Below, piece by piece: positions 16,962-26,600 of a stretch of 64,000 bases of DNA. Location: contig CALFVF010000001.1 of assembly GCA_937928735.1 (NCBI GenBank), forward strand, positions 62,001 through 126,000, read 5' to 3'. The translations under genes and the position numbers were made by a program. Numbering within the stretch: position 1 is the stretch's first letter; each line of letters starts with the position of its first letter. The DNA comes from an uncultured Verrucomicrobiales bacterium (lineage in GTDB: Bacteria > Verrucomicrobiota > Verrucomicrobiia > Verrucomicrobiales > Akkermansiaceae). The notes under the pieces were generated by a model that was not told the DNA's origin, made no database searches, and saw only the letters and a list, made by a program, of their open reading frames with translations.

Positions 16962-18350
16962 ATGATTCGAGAAAGCCATTCTATAGTACCTCCTGATCCA
17001 CAGCTAGATAAGGTCCAGCGCCTTGGTCTGTTTGCCTTGGGCATCGGCCTAGCGATGCTCTTTGGGTCTTTATTTAAATTCTTTAGCCCTCAGCTCACAG
17101 AGTCACTGTTTTGGGTGATGCTGCTACTCGTCATGGCGGGGGGATTAGTCTATGGACTCAGAACACACCTAAAGCGTCCAGCTGGGATACAGAATAATAA
17201 TATTACCAGATCTTCGATCTCCGCAAGAGGAGCCCTCGGATGGACTGTTGGTATCATTATCACAACATTTTATGTCGTGTATTATTGGTGGCCGGAGCAT
17301 ATTGAGGGCATGGTGCGGTTCTTTGATCCACTCAGTCAGTTGATCCGCTCGAAGCCCGCAGACCAGTGGTTCACCTACGGAGCATTTTATACAATTGGCG
17401 TTCTCGTGATGGGTACAAAGGCCATCGTAAAATACCGTCACTCGCGCTACCAGATTATACGGACTTGCTCCATTATTCTCTCACAGCTCTTTTTAGCCTT
17501 CCTGATTCCTTACTGGATGGAGGCATTTAATAAGCCATACTTCGCGCCTAACTACTTCTGGCCACTAGAGTATAAGGTCATGATGCCCGATAAATTTGAA
17601 AACCTCAAAGAAGCGGGTACTGTGGGACAGTTTATCTTTGGCTGGGCGGTCGTCATGATTTTACTCGTGACTCCTATCCTAACGTATTTCTATGGTAAGC
17701 GCTGGTATTGCTCATGGGTGTGCGGTTGTGGTGGTCTCGCTAACACCGCAGGTGATAGCTGGCGTCAGCTCTCCGATAAGTCCTTAAAGGCATGGAACTT
17801 TGAGCGCATTTCTATCTACACAGTCCTTGTTTTTGTCATCGTGATGACAGTCGCTGTGTGGGTGACGACAGCATTCCATCTGATACCCGAGACATCTGCT
17901 CAGCTGAGAAAAGTGTACGGCTTCTTGGTGGGTAGTGTGATGGCAGGTGTCGTCGGTACAGGATTCTATCCTATCCTAGGTACAAGGACTTGGTGTCGAT
18001 TTGGCTGCCCAATGGCTGCTGTTCTAGGGATCATACAGCGCTTCAAATCTAGATTCCGTATTACCACTAATGGAGCACAGTGTATTTCTTGTGGTAATTG
18101 CTCAAAGTACTGTGAAATGGGCATTGATGTACGCTGGTATGCTCAGCGCGGTCAGGATATCGCCAGAGCATCTTGTGTAGGTTGTGGCATGTGTTCCGCT
18201 GTCTGTCCGCGTGGTGTTCTTAACCTTGAGAACGGCCCTGTGGATCAGAGAGAAGAATACACCTTTGACCTGCTAGAAGACTTCAAATCCCGTCATAAGG
18301 AGAAAGGTGTTCAAGCTGCAAGTGCTGGGAAGCCGAAAGCAAAAGGCTGA
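16962..18350 (+). CDS. Membrane-bound 4Fe-4S protein (NapH/CcoG-like)
   Basis: A 462-residue protein with about six membrane helices, cysteine motifs in loops (WYCSWVCGCGG and TWCRFGCPMAA) and a C-terminal two-cluster ferredoxin domain (CISCGNCSKYCEMG, CVGCGMCSAVCPRG). The layout matches polyferredoxins such as NapH, NosR C-terminus and CcoG/RdxA, which pass electrons across or along the membrane. It is tightly coupled to the upstream flavoprotein, suggesting electron flow between NAD(P)H and the quinone pool or a periplasmic acceptor. Direction and partner are inferred. Confidence 0.85.
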   Translation: MIRESHSIVPPDPQLDKVQRLGLFALGIGLAMLFGSLFKFFSPQLTESLFWVMLLLVMAGGLVYGLRTHLKRPAGIQNNNITRSSISARGALGWTVGIIITTFYVVYYWWPEHIEGMVRFFDPLSQLIRSKPADQWFTYGAFYTIGVLVMGTKAIVKYRHSRYQIIRTCSIILSQLFLAFLIPYWMEAFNKPYFAPNYFWPLEYKVMMPDKFENLKEAGTVGQFIFGWAVVMILLVTPILTYFYGKRWYCSWVCGCGGLANTAGDSWRQLSDKSLKAWNFERISIYTVLVFVIVMTVAVWVTTAFHLIPETSAQLRKVYGFLVGSVMAGVVGTGFYPILGTRTWCRFGCPMAAVLGIIQRFKSRFRITTNGAQCISCGNCSKYCEMGIDVRWYAQRGQDIARASCVGCGMCSAVCPRGVLNLENGPVDQREEYTFDLLEDFKSRHKEKGVQAASAGKPKAKG

Positions 18351-18389
18351 GGCTTCTAATAGCTCTATAAGTTTTATAGAAACAATTTC

Positions 18390-18422
18390 AAAAAAGCGTG
18401 CCTCAGCGAGGTGCGCTTTTTT
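18390..18422. terminator. Bidirectional rho-independent terminator
   Basis: A 15-bp stem (18390-18404 with 18408-18422) that includes two G-U wobble pairs on the RNA, with A-tract on one side and T-tract on the other. It sits 40 bp after the plus-strand Fe-S gene and about 70 bp after the end of the converging minus-strand fbp gene. Confidence 0.85.
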
Positions 18423-18494
18423 GTGTGCGGGAGTCAGGAAGTGTCGTGGGAGTGTTTGGAAGGAATGCAGGGAGGGAGAGTGTCTGGTGTAGAC

Positions 18495-20432
18495 CTAAGA
18501 GCAAGTGCTTCGGTTCTCTGCGAGCTCTCCGTTGGCATAGGCGTCCAGTAGACTCTCTAGGGCGGTGATCTGCTGCTGGATCTGGCGGCCTTGTTCTGTG
18601 TCTTTGACTAATCGAGGGTGTTTGTATTTCCTGATTTGGCGCATCACAGGAATAATGTCTTCTCCGGTTCTGACGACAGACACTGGGTCTTTAAAGCCAT
18701 GGTGCTCGGCGAGTTGGACACAATCGGGGGTGAGCATGAGGGTGTAGCCTCGATCACCATAGGCTTCTGAGAAAGCGCCATCGATGGTGACGGCACCACC
18801 TCCATTTTTTACGGGATCTTCACCCTCTTCCACTTTGACGGGGACGTGGCCGTTGACGATGAGGCCTTCTTCTTCCACGCCCATATCTAGGCATATTTTT
18901 TGGCAGAACTGAGTGTCGTGCAGCATCTCAAACCAGGGGTTGCGACGCTCTTTGGAGAGTGCAGGGTCAGGGAGTAGTGCGGCTTCAAAGGTCGCCATGC
19001 GATCCTTACCAAAGAGTGGGGAAAGCGGCCCTGCCCACAGGTAGAAAAACCAGTCTTTGTCTTCCTGACTTGCACGGGAGCCTTGGCGGAAGGCGCGGCG
19101 AATCACGCGGTTAAATGCTTCAAATTGCTCGGGGCCTCGGTGCTCTTCTCCATCAATTTGGAGAGGCAGGTAATCACCATTTTCATCGACGGCTATGCAG
19201 GCATGAAATATGACGGCACGATCACGCACGATGGCCATCGTCCCACTATCTGCCATCCAGCGCATATGCTCCCAGAGTCTTGAGGAGGACACGAAGCTCT
19301 CCAGCAAGCGCTCCATACAATGTTGCTCTTCCTTGGAGAGTTGATTGGGATTGGCGGGATCTACGGTAGGGAAGGAGGTGTCATTGAGAGGATAGTGAAC
19401 ACCATCAATCTCTAGAGTGCCTTGCTTCCAATCCACTCTGCTGAAGACATCGCGCTCATTCATGCCCCATTCTGGGTGGCGTTGGACAATTTGACCTTCT
19501 AGTTTAAATTGAATCACGGCAATGGCCTTTTGCATGCGTGAGATGAGGAGCTCGCCGCGCTCGCCGCCGCGTTTGGGCTTAAAGTGCTCTGCGGGGTCTT
19601 CGCTGTAGACTTCCTCGACGAGTTGTTCGAGTGCCTTGGTGAGAATACCGTAACCTTCTTCGAGCTGGAACATACGGCGATAGCGTAGGGATACACGCAG
19701 GACTGTGGCGATGAGCACTTCACTGCCAAGGCACGCCCCCATCCAGTTGACATCGTGGTTTCCCCAAACTAGGGAGACATTGGGCTGCTTCATTAAGTAG
19801 TCAATGACCCAGTCTAGTCTTGCGCCACGATCACCGAGATCTCCTGCGACGACGAGCTCGTCAACGGCGAGGTTACGAATAAAGCGGCAAGTCGCGCGAA
19901 TGGCTGTGAAATCCATCTGGCGGGTGACGAGTTCTTTGAGCTGGGCTTGGAGAAAGTGCTCATGGTGACCACCGGCGGGAAAATTGAGTAAGACTTCAAA
20001 GAGTTCGCGGAATTCCTGTGGGGCGTAGTGGCGCACTAGGCTGCGGCGCTTGGTGCGTATTTCGTGGCGAATGAGATGAAACTGACGCTCAAGGGTGAGT
20101 CGCACCCAGTGGTATCTGCGTTCATTATCGTCTTGGAAGGCTACGCCTTTGAGCTGGAGCAGTTCAGTGGGGTAGTAGAGGAGGTGCAGGAATTCCTGAA
20201 TTTCTGCACTTGTCATTGTCTCACTAAATAAGCTCTCGACGAGAGGGCGTAAGCGACCAGAGGCGTTATTGATGACGTGGCGCAGCTTACGGGCTTCGCC
20301 ATGAATGTCTGAGATGACGTGGATCACACCTTTGGGCATTTCTAGCTGAGCTTTCAGATTGGCGATTTCAAAGCTAGCGGACTGCGTTGTGGGGTAGGAT
20401 TTGGCGAGAATTTCGAGTAAGAGCTGAGTCAT
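18495..20432 (-). CDS. fbp: Fructose-1,6-bisphosphatase, class III
   Basis: About 645 residues from ATG 20432 (MTQLLLEILAK); an upstream ATG at 20498 would add 22 poorly conserved residues. It belongs to the large calcineurin-like FBPase class III known from Firmicutes. Metal-binding motifs are visible: VISDIHGE, VVAGDLGDRGARLD, LVWGNHDVNWMG and IVNGHVPVK. It catalyses the gluconeogenic step fructose-1,6-bisphosphate to fructose-6-phosphate. Codons 2-7 are part of an 18-bp sequence repeated in the upstream gap at 20578-20595. Confidence 0.93.
   Translation of the reverse strand: MTQLLLEILAKSYPTTQSASFEIANLKAQLEMPKGVIHVISDIHGEARKLRHVINNASGRLRPLVESLFSETMTSAEIQEFLHLLYYPTELLQLKGVAFQDDNERRYHWVRLTLERQFHLIRHEIRTKRRSLVRHYAPQEFRELFEVLLNFPAGGHHEHFLQAQLKELVTRQMDFTAIRATCRFIRNLAVDELVVAGDLGDRGARLDWVIDYLMKQPNVSLVWGNHDVNWMGACLGSEVLIATVLRVSLRYRRMFQLEEGYGILTKALEQLVEEVYSEDPAEHFKPKRGGERGELLISRMQKAIAVIQFKLEGQIVQRHPEWGMNERDVFSRVDWKQGTLEIDGVHYPLNDTSFPTVDPANPNQLSKEEQHCMERLLESFVSSSRLWEHMRWMADSGTMAIVRDRAVIFHACIAVDENGDYLPLQIDGEEHRGPEQFEAFNRVIRRAFRQGSRASQEDKDWFFYLWAGPLSPLFGKDRMATFEAALLPDPALSKERRNPWFEMLHDTQFCQKICLDMGVEEEGLIVNGHVPVKVEEGEDPVKNGGGAVTIDGAFSEAYGDRGYTLMLTPDCVQLAEHHGFKDPVSVVRTGEDIIPVMRQIRKYKHPRLVKDTEQGRQIQQQITALESLLDAYANGELAENRSTCS
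20410..20427 (+). repeat. 18-bp direct repeat, first copy (inside fbp 5' end)
   Basis: The 18 bp at 20410-20427 recur exactly at 20578-20595, 168 bp away. The first copy is within the first codons of fbp; the second lies in the gap next to a 25-bp remnant of the MITE-like element. This looks like a rearrangement trace rather than a regulatory repeat. Confidence 0.75.
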
Positions 20433-20538
20433 TGTTTTGTGGTCGTGGGAAGTGTAATGCTGCTGGGTGGTGTCACAACAAGAAAGAGGGCTGTTCACTA
20501 ACCTCGTGGACTAGATAGGTTGACACTGGTGGTGTAAC

Positions 20539-20569
20539 TAATACCAACTCAAAAAACTAACTGGTATAA
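20539..20569 (+). mobile_element. 25-bp remnant of the MITE-like element
   Basis: The core 20542-20566 starts TACCAACTC and ends ACTGGTA, matching the left terminus of the three full copies, and is flanked by TAA on both sides (20539-20541 and 20567-20569). It appears to be an internal-deletion derivative or solo end. Nine bases further on begins the duplicated fbp fragment at 20578. Confidence 0.65.
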
Positions 20570-20603
20570 GCTGTGGTATTTCGAGTAAGAGCTGACCTGA
20601 AAT

Positions 20604-20641
20604 AAAAAAGCTTCAGGTTTATTTCACCCTGAAGCTTTTTT
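20604..20641. terminator. Rho-independent terminator of the HMA-like selenoprotein gene
   Basis: A perfect 14-bp stem (20604-20617 with 20628-20641), 10-nt loop, A6/T6 flanks. It follows the stop codon of the minus-strand gene at 20668 by 27 bp; its position shows that transcription continues past both in-frame UGA codons. Confidence 0.9.
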
Positions 20642-20667
20642 GTTATGATTCTTTTCTGTCTTGGAAC

Positions 20668-21243
20668 TTAGTTCCAGAGTTGTACTGAGTCTGCTTTGTT
20701 GACATCAAGAACTGTTACTTTTAGTCCTTTGAGAGCATTTTGCAGATCTGCTTTTGTTAGAGGCATGTCTTTGGCAAGGAATACATCCACTTGCTTGTCG
20801 ACAAATGCGACGCTGACACCATCTAATTTTTCAATAGCCACACGGGCTTTTTCATTGGTGTCTGCTCATCCACCGAGACCCTTGGTCGCGATTTGGTATT
20901 GAGCGACAGGAGAGCTGATTGTGCCTTCGGACATTTTCACGAACTTCAGGCCTTTGCCTTCGATTGCTTTTTTGACTGTGGCTTCAGAGATGGAAGCTCC
21001 GTCAGAAAGTTTAAGGCAGGCAGTTGTGCCTGAGAGACGCATGTTGTCGATGCCTTTGATTGAGGATAAGGCCGCACGGACCTTTTTCGCTGCACCTCAA
21101 CCACCCCCTGCTGACTGAACAAAAAGCACTGGTGTGCCTTGCTCTGCAACAGCTGTCGTTTTTGAAGCATCTGCACTATTAGGAAGAGCCTGGAGGACTC
21201 CTACACTCATTAGAGCAGCTACTATGCTTAGTTTAAGTTTCAT
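20668..21243 (-). CDS. Exported two-domain HMA-like protein with two predicted selenocysteines
   Basis: A 191-residue protein read through two in-frame TGA codons, at 21097-21099 (residue 49) and 20866-20868 (residue 126), to TAA at 20668-20670. A Sec signal peptide (residues 1 to about 27) is followed by two heavy-metal-associated-like domains. Domain 1 reads SAGGG-U-GAAKKVRAALSSIKGI and domain 2 reads KGLGG-U-ADTNEKARVAIEKLDGV. Counting back from the Gly-Ile/Gly-Val turn, each U sits at (domain 2) or one residue from (domain 1) the first Cys of the HMA CxxC site, and the second Cys is replaced (Ala, Thr). Each UGA is followed by a SECIS-like hairpin. The frame is clean elsewhere and has its own terminator. 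Metal or selenium handling in the periplasm is a guess from the fold. Confidence 0.85.
20836..20848 (-). other. Candidate SECIS hairpin for UGA 2 of the HMA-like gene
   Basis: Eighteen to 30 nt after the UGA the mRNA folds AGCC against GGCU with loop CGUGU; an outer CAAU/AUUG pairing can extend it across a GAAAA bulge. The loop starts 22 nt after the UGA, as in the peroxiredoxin gene. Confidence 0.6.
21068..21084 (-). other. Candidate SECIS hairpin for UGA 1 of the HMA-like gene
   Basis: Thirteen to 29 nt after the UGA the mRNA folds AAGGUC against GGCCUU (six pairs including one U-G) with loop CGUGC. The loop starts 19 nt after the UGA. Confidence 0.62.
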
Positions 21244-21402
21244 AATGAATCACTAAGAAACTAAGCCAGAATGGAGATATTTCAATGCGCAAATTCAGCA
21301 GATAGAGAAAAAAATGACAACGGGGACTTTGGGATGCCTCCAGTATCCATATTTTACTCAGAATAGATCATTGAGAGGATCATAAAGGTGAGGCGATGGC
21401 AT

Positions 21403-21433
21403 AAAAAAACGAGGCTTGTAATAAACCCCGTTT
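21403..21433 (-). terminator. Probable terminator of efp
   Basis: On the minus strand AAACGGGG pairs with CCTCGTTT (one G-U) over an 11-nt loop and is followed by a run of seven T. It lies about 70 bp after the efp stop codon. Confidence 0.7.
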
Positions 21434-21453
21434 GCTAAAAGAACTTGTGTCAG

Positions 21454-21490
21454 TAGACCTCTTTAGCCAGCAGGGCTGCTAAGAGGTCTA
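21454..21490 (-). other. Strong hairpin after efp
   Basis: Arms TAGACCTCTTTAGC (21454-21467) and GCTAAGAGGTCTA (21478-21490) pair with one bulged base. It starts 14 bp after the efp stop codon and lacks a T-tract of its own; it may protect the mRNA 3' end ahead of the terminator at 21403-21433. Confidence 0.6.
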
Positions 21491-21504
21491 CGAAGGGCAT
21501 ACGC

Positions 21505-22068
21505 TTAGGCGCGGCCTAGGTAGGAGCCGTCCTCTGTGCTGATTTTGAGCACATCTCCCGTTTTGATGAAGAGGGGAACTTGCACGACTTTGCCCGTTTC
21601 TAGTGTGGCAGGCTTTGTTGGATTATTGGCGGTGTCTCCTTTGAGGCCTTCGGCAGATTCTGTGACTTCGAGTTCCACACTGGCGGGAAGAGAGACACTG
21701 ACGGCACTACCTTCAATGAAGAGGACTTCGACTTCTTGGCCTTCTTTAAGAAATTCGCCATTTTCACCGATGAGGTCACCTTCAAAACTGATTGTTTCAT
21801 AGGTGATGAGATCCATAAAGTGGTAGCCAGATGGGTCTGAGTAGGAGAACTCGAGCTTTTGGCGGTCTGTTTCTACGATTTCGACTTTGTCACTGGAGGC
21901 GAAGCGGATGGTTTTGGTCTTCCCGGTTTGGAAAGAACGTATGGTGGCAGCTATCAGAGCATTTCCCTTACCTGGTGTGCGGTGTTCGAGGTTTAGAACG
22001 GCGCCAGTTTCACCCTCATACTTGATACACTGACCTTTTTTAACGTTTGTTGCGACTACAGATGCCAT
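21505..22068 (-). CDS. efp: Translation elongation factor P
   Basis: A 187-residue protein that helps ribosomes stalled at proline stretches form peptide bonds. The N-terminal KOW-like domain ends in the loop RTPGKGNAL with Lys34, the residue that is modified in EF-P; two OB-fold domains follow, ending in the family signature ISTEDGSYLGRA. Length is normal. Lys rather than Arg at position 34 suggests the EpmA-type lysyl or a related modification, though the modifying enzyme is not in the window. It is followed by a hairpin and a T-tract terminator. Confidence 0.96.
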   Translation of the reverse strand: MASVVATNVKKGQCIKYEGETGAVLNLEHRTPGKGNALIAATIRSFQTGKTKTIRFASSDKVEIVETDRQKLEFSYSDPSGYHFMDLITYETISFEGDLIGENGEFLKEGQEVEVLFIEGSAVSVSLPASVELEVTESAEGLKGDTANNPTKPATLETGKVVQVPLFIKTGDVLKISTEDGSYLGRA

Positions 22069-22187
22069 AATAATAAAATTTGATGTAGATGTAGTTATCG
22101 AGTGAATGGATGCGGGTCAATGGCAATCCGACTTGCCAGTGTTTCTTCTTTGAGGGAGAAATAGGAGTGTGGCTGTGTCCAATGGCA

Positions 22188-23642
22188 TTAGCTTTTTAGA
22201 ATGTCTTTCACCACATGTCCGTGGACGTCTGTGAGGCGGAAGTAGCGGCCTTGGTATTTGTAGGTGAGTCGCTCGTGGTCGATACCTAGCTGGTTGAGGA
22301 GTGTGGCATGGAAGTCGTGGACGTGAACTCCATTTTCTGCAATATTGTAGCAGAAGTCATCTGTCTTTCCGTAGCTGAGTCCTTGCTGGAAGCCTCCGCC
22401 TGCGATCCACGTGGAGAAACAAGCAGGGTGGTGATCTCTGCCGAATTTCTTCGGGTTAAAGTCACCTTGGCAGTAATTGGTGCGGCCAAACTCACCTCCC
22501 CAGACGACAATTGTGTCCTCAAGAAGACCTCTTTGCTTGAGATCCATGAGAAGGGCTGTGGAGGCCTGGTCTGTTTCTCTCGCTTGGCGGCCTATCGCTG
22601 ATTGTAAGTTACCGTGTTGATCCCAACCTTGGTGATAGAGCTGGATGAAGCGCACGCCTCTCTCACAGAGTCGCCTTGCTAGCAGGCAGTTAGCGGCGAA
22701 GGTACCTGGTGTCTTCGCGTCTTTACCATACATGTCATAGATGTAGTCAGGCTCAGAGGGTAAGTCAGTAACCTCGGGGATAGAGCTCTGCATATTAAAG
22801 GCCATTTCGTACTGGGCAATCCGGTTCTCGAGCTCGGTTTCTCCAGTACTTGCGACTCGCTCCATGTGGAGATCTCGCAGGCGGTCTAACATAAGGCGGC
22901 GTGCGCGCGTATCTGTTCCTTTTGGATTATTGAGGTAGAGAACGGCATCTTTCGCGGCTCTAAATCTCACTCCATCATGGCGACCTGGCAGGAAGCCACT
23001 ACCCCAGAGTCTGGACTGTAGTGGTTGGCCTTTTTTGTTCTTTGTAATGAGAACGACAAAAGAAGGGAGGTTTTGATTCAGTGTGCCGAGACCGTAGTCC
23101 ATCCATGATCCCATGCTGGGGCGGCCAGAGAGCATAGAACCAGTTTGTAAGAAATTAATGGCTGGGCCATGGTTAATCGCATCTGTGTGCATGGAGTGAA
23201 TCATGGTGATTTCATCCGCAATTTTTCTGTGATGAGGCATGATGTCACTCATCCACATCCCTGATTCACCGTGCTGGGAGAACTCAAATGGACTGCCGAC
23301 AAGTGGGAAGCTGGCCTGATTGCCAGACATTCCTGTTAGACGCTGTTCTCCGCGAATGGATGCTGGGAGTTCATTGCCTGTTTCCTCTACTAGTTTAGGC
23401 TTATGGTCAAAGAGATCCATCTGGGAGGGCCCTCCTGCCTGGAAGAGATAGATGACGCGCTTTGCTTTTGCAGGGAAGTGCGTGTTTGTGGTTGTTCTCT
23501 GATCAGTAAGGGATTCACTTCCTAACAGGTCTGAGAGTGCCATGCTGCCAAGGCCTGCTCCTAGCTTCGCGAGAGCACTACGGCGGGTCATCCAAGTCTG
23601 GTCGTGGCCAGTGCACAGAGGAGATTGTTGGTGAGAATTCAT
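22188..23642 (-). CDS. DUF1501 family exported protein
   Basis: A 484-residue protein with a Tat-type leader (TRRSALAKLGAGLGSMALSDLL). The family is a sulfatase/alkaline-phosphatase-like fold, abundant in Planctomycetes and Verrucomicrobia; typical segments are LFQAGGPSQMDLFDHKP, DAINHGPAINFLQTGS, RFIQLYHQGWDQHG and VWGGEFGRTNYCQG. Its biochemical activity is unknown. It lies 6 bp downstream of the DUF1549/DUF1553 gene, the usual partner, and closes the operon that begins with the sigma factor at 28852. Confidence 0.92.
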   Translation of the reverse strand: MNSHQQSPLCTGHDQTWMTRRSALAKLGAGLGSMALSDLLGSESLTDQRTTTNTHFPAKAKRVIYLFQAGGPSQMDLFDHKPKLVEETGNELPASIRGEQRLTGMSGNQASFPLVGSPFEFSQHGESGMWMSDIMPHHRKIADEITMIHSMHTDAINHGPAINFLQTGSMLSGRPSMGSWMDYGLGTLNQNLPSFVVLITKNKKGQPLQSRLWGSGFLPGRHDGVRFRAAKDAVLYLNNPKGTDTRARRLMLDRLRDLHMERVASTGETELENRIAQYEMAFNMQSSIPEVTDLPSEPDYIYDMYGKDAKTPGTFAANCLLARRLCERGVRFIQLYHQGWDQHGNLQSAIGRQARETDQASTALLMDLKQRGLLEDTIVVWGGEFGRTNYCQGDFNPKKFGRDHHPACFSTWIAGGGFQQGLSYGKTDDFCYNIAENGVHVHDFHATLLNQLGIDHERLTYKYQGRYFRLTDVHGHVVKDILKS

Positions 23643-23648
23643 AGTCTG

Positions 23649-26600
23649 TTAGTATTTGATAGTACTTGGAGCGTAGTTCCAGAGTGTGAGAATGAGGTTC
23701 GTGTAGGCTGCTAGTTCCGCTGGGTCTGTGGTGTTCTTGGGAGGGTGCTGGCCGACAGAGGTGAGCTCTTTCGCGGCTTCTGGGTCATTCTGAAAATGTG
23801 CTAGCTGCTCGGTGTAGAGCGTTTCTAAAATGGTTAATTCCTTTTGGCTAATCGTCTGACTAGTGGCGAGGCGGTAGGCCTGTGTGCAGCGCTCAGCCGT
23901 ATCCGAGTGCTTCTGGATCAAGTTCTCAGCGGTGACTCTAGCGGCTTCTACAAACTGGGGGGAGTTCAGTAGCACGAGACTCTGTAGTGGAGTCGAGGTC
24001 TGTTCGCGCTTGACTGTACATACGCTGCGCTTCGAGGCATCGAGCGTGAGCATCAGCGGGCTCGGGCCATTGACCTTCCAGTAAGTGTAGAGAGAGCGGC
24101 GGTAGAGGCTCTTTCCTTCTCCCACTAGATCTGCATCTCCACCAAGTGAGAACTCGAGGTCATAGGGGTGGACGGAGTTGCCACCCATTTGCTCAGAGAG
24201 AAGCTGGCTGGTGGCGAGGGCACTATCACGCAGCATCTCTGCGGTGAGTGAAGTGGACGGGAAGTAGGCAAGAAGGGTATTCTCTGGATCAGTTTCCTCG
24301 AGCTCGCGGTTAATCACACTACTCTGGCGGTAGGTGTGGCTGAGTACGATCTGGCTAATGAGATGGTGGAGATCCCACCCACTCTGGATAAAGTCACGGG
24401 CGAGCCAGTCGAGTAATTCTGGATGAGATGGTAGTTTCCCTTGATTACCAAAGTCCTCAGAGGTGCTGACGAGTCCCGTGCCAAAGAAGAGCTGCCAGTA
24501 GCGATTGACAGTGACTCTTGCTGTTAGTGGGTGGTTTGAGCTAGTGAGCCATTTAGCGAAGTCCAGGCGAGTGAGCTTCTTTCCTGATTGCTCCTTTGAT
24601 GGGATAGGCGGGAGAAAGCTAGGCGTGTTTGCTGAGACTTCTCTGGTGGGTTCATTGAAATTACCACGATTAAGAATGTAGGTCTTGCGTTCCTCATAGA
24701 AGCTCTCCTTCATCGTCATGATTTTAGGAATGTTATTCTCTATGGTGGAGAGTTCTTCTCTGAGAGCTTGGAGCTGTGCCGCTAGCTCGAGAGTCGTGGC
24801 ACTCACTTGTTTGGCTTTACCCTCACTGTGGAGCTGCGTGATTTGTTGAGTTGTGAGCTCTTGATCAAAGAGCTGGAATGCTTTGATTTTTGAATTTGTG
24901 AGTCCCTTATCACGGTTGATCGCTCCTAGCTCGATCTCTTCTTGTTCTTCGGGAATAGTAGTTGCTGTTAGGTAGTCGAGTGTGGTCTCTGTTTCTAGAC
25001 GCTCTCCATCCAGATACACGGAGAAGCCTTTTGCCAGAGAGCTGCCATCATAGCTGACACTGAGCTGGATCCACTGTTGAGTGGGTAGCTTCTCTTTTGT
25101 GATGATCTCTATCGCCTCTCCTGGGTAGAAGTGAGCAAGTAGGACAGAGAGCTTACCTTCTTTAAGAATCATGTGCTGGCCTCTGTACACAGCATCGAGA
25201 GTTGCCTTAGAGAAGGCATAGACCATCGCTCTCTCGTACTCAGTATCGAGATAGAGTTCAAAATGGGCGCTCCAGGGGAGGTGGCGCTTTGCTGTGGCTG
25301 CATCGCGCTTAATCTCTAGAGGAGTGTCCCCGTCAAACTGGTGAGCTTCTGCCTGTTCTGTCTGATAGCTTTCAGTAATAATAGGCTCTATATAGCTATC
25401 CTGCTGGATAGCATTTTCTAGTGCCTGTGCGTACTGTTCTTCGAGTGGCGCTATCTTGTCCTTGAGATGCTGAATCTTCACGGCATCACTCTCAGTGGTT
25501 AGACTGAGGCTTGGCGTAGGCACACTATCGACATGGAAGTAGGCGTAGACGCCAAATTCATCTATGTTAGAGAAGAAAGCTGCCATGGAGAAGTAATCTT
25601 CCTGAGTCAGTGGGTCATACTTGTGATCGTGGCATTTGGTGCATTCCATAGTGAGTCCCATGAAGGCCGTGCCCACGGTGTTCACGCGGTCTGCGATGTA
25701 GGCTTGGCGGAATTCCTCAGGGTCACTACCGCCTTCACTCTTCTGGCCATGGAGGCGGTTAAATGCTGTGGCGAGCTGGGTTTCTTGAGTGGCGTTCTCC
25801 ACCATGTCACCAGCGATCTGGTGGGTGATGAAGTCGCTGTAGGGCAAGTTATTCTGGAAAGAACGAATCACCCAGTCCCTCCAGCGCCAGACATCGCGGT
25901 CTTTATCCACTTGATAGCCGTAACTATCAGAATAACGAGCGACATCAAGCCACTCTGTGGTCATGCGCTCGGCATAGGCTTGGGTGTTAGTGAGGCGCTC
26001 GACTTCCTCTTTGTAGGCTTCAGGAGATGTGTTCGCTATGAAGTGGTCGAGCTCAGCGATGGTAGGAGGTAGTCCTGTTAGGTCAAAAGAGACTCTGCGT
26101 AGCCACTGGGCCTTAGAGGTCTCTACTGCGGGTGAGACATTGAGAGGCTCTAGCTTGTCCGCGATGAAATGATCGATGGGTGTTTTCGCAGAAGGGTGCT
26201 TGGACTTGGGCACATCGATAGAGTCAGCTAATTCTGTGAAGGCCCAGTGCTTCTGATAGACGGCTCCCTCTTTAATCCATTGGTCGAGAATGCTTTTTTC
26301 TTTCTCCGTGAGCGCGAGCTTAGACTCCGGAGGAGGCATGATCTCAGTCTTATCTGTGGAGTGAATGACATAGGAGACCTCGCTCTTTTCTGGATCACCA
26401 GGAGTGATGCCGACATAGCCGCCGAGGTCTTTGGTCGCGTACTCGAAGGAATCTAGGCGCAGGTCAGATTTATTGTTGGCCTCATCTGGGCCATGACACT
26501 TAAAACACTTATCAGAGAGAATGGGGCGGACATCGTGGACAAAGGAGATCTCACCAGCAGACAGAGACTGTAGAGTGAAGAGTGTGACCAGAAAGGAAGC

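Noticed and set aside
20668-21243. UGA read as Trp or Gly under an alternative genetic code
   Set aside because: UGA ends several well-supported genes in the window, such as arsR and the ECF sigma gene at 10834-11541, while these in-frame UGA codons occur only at cysteine-type sites.
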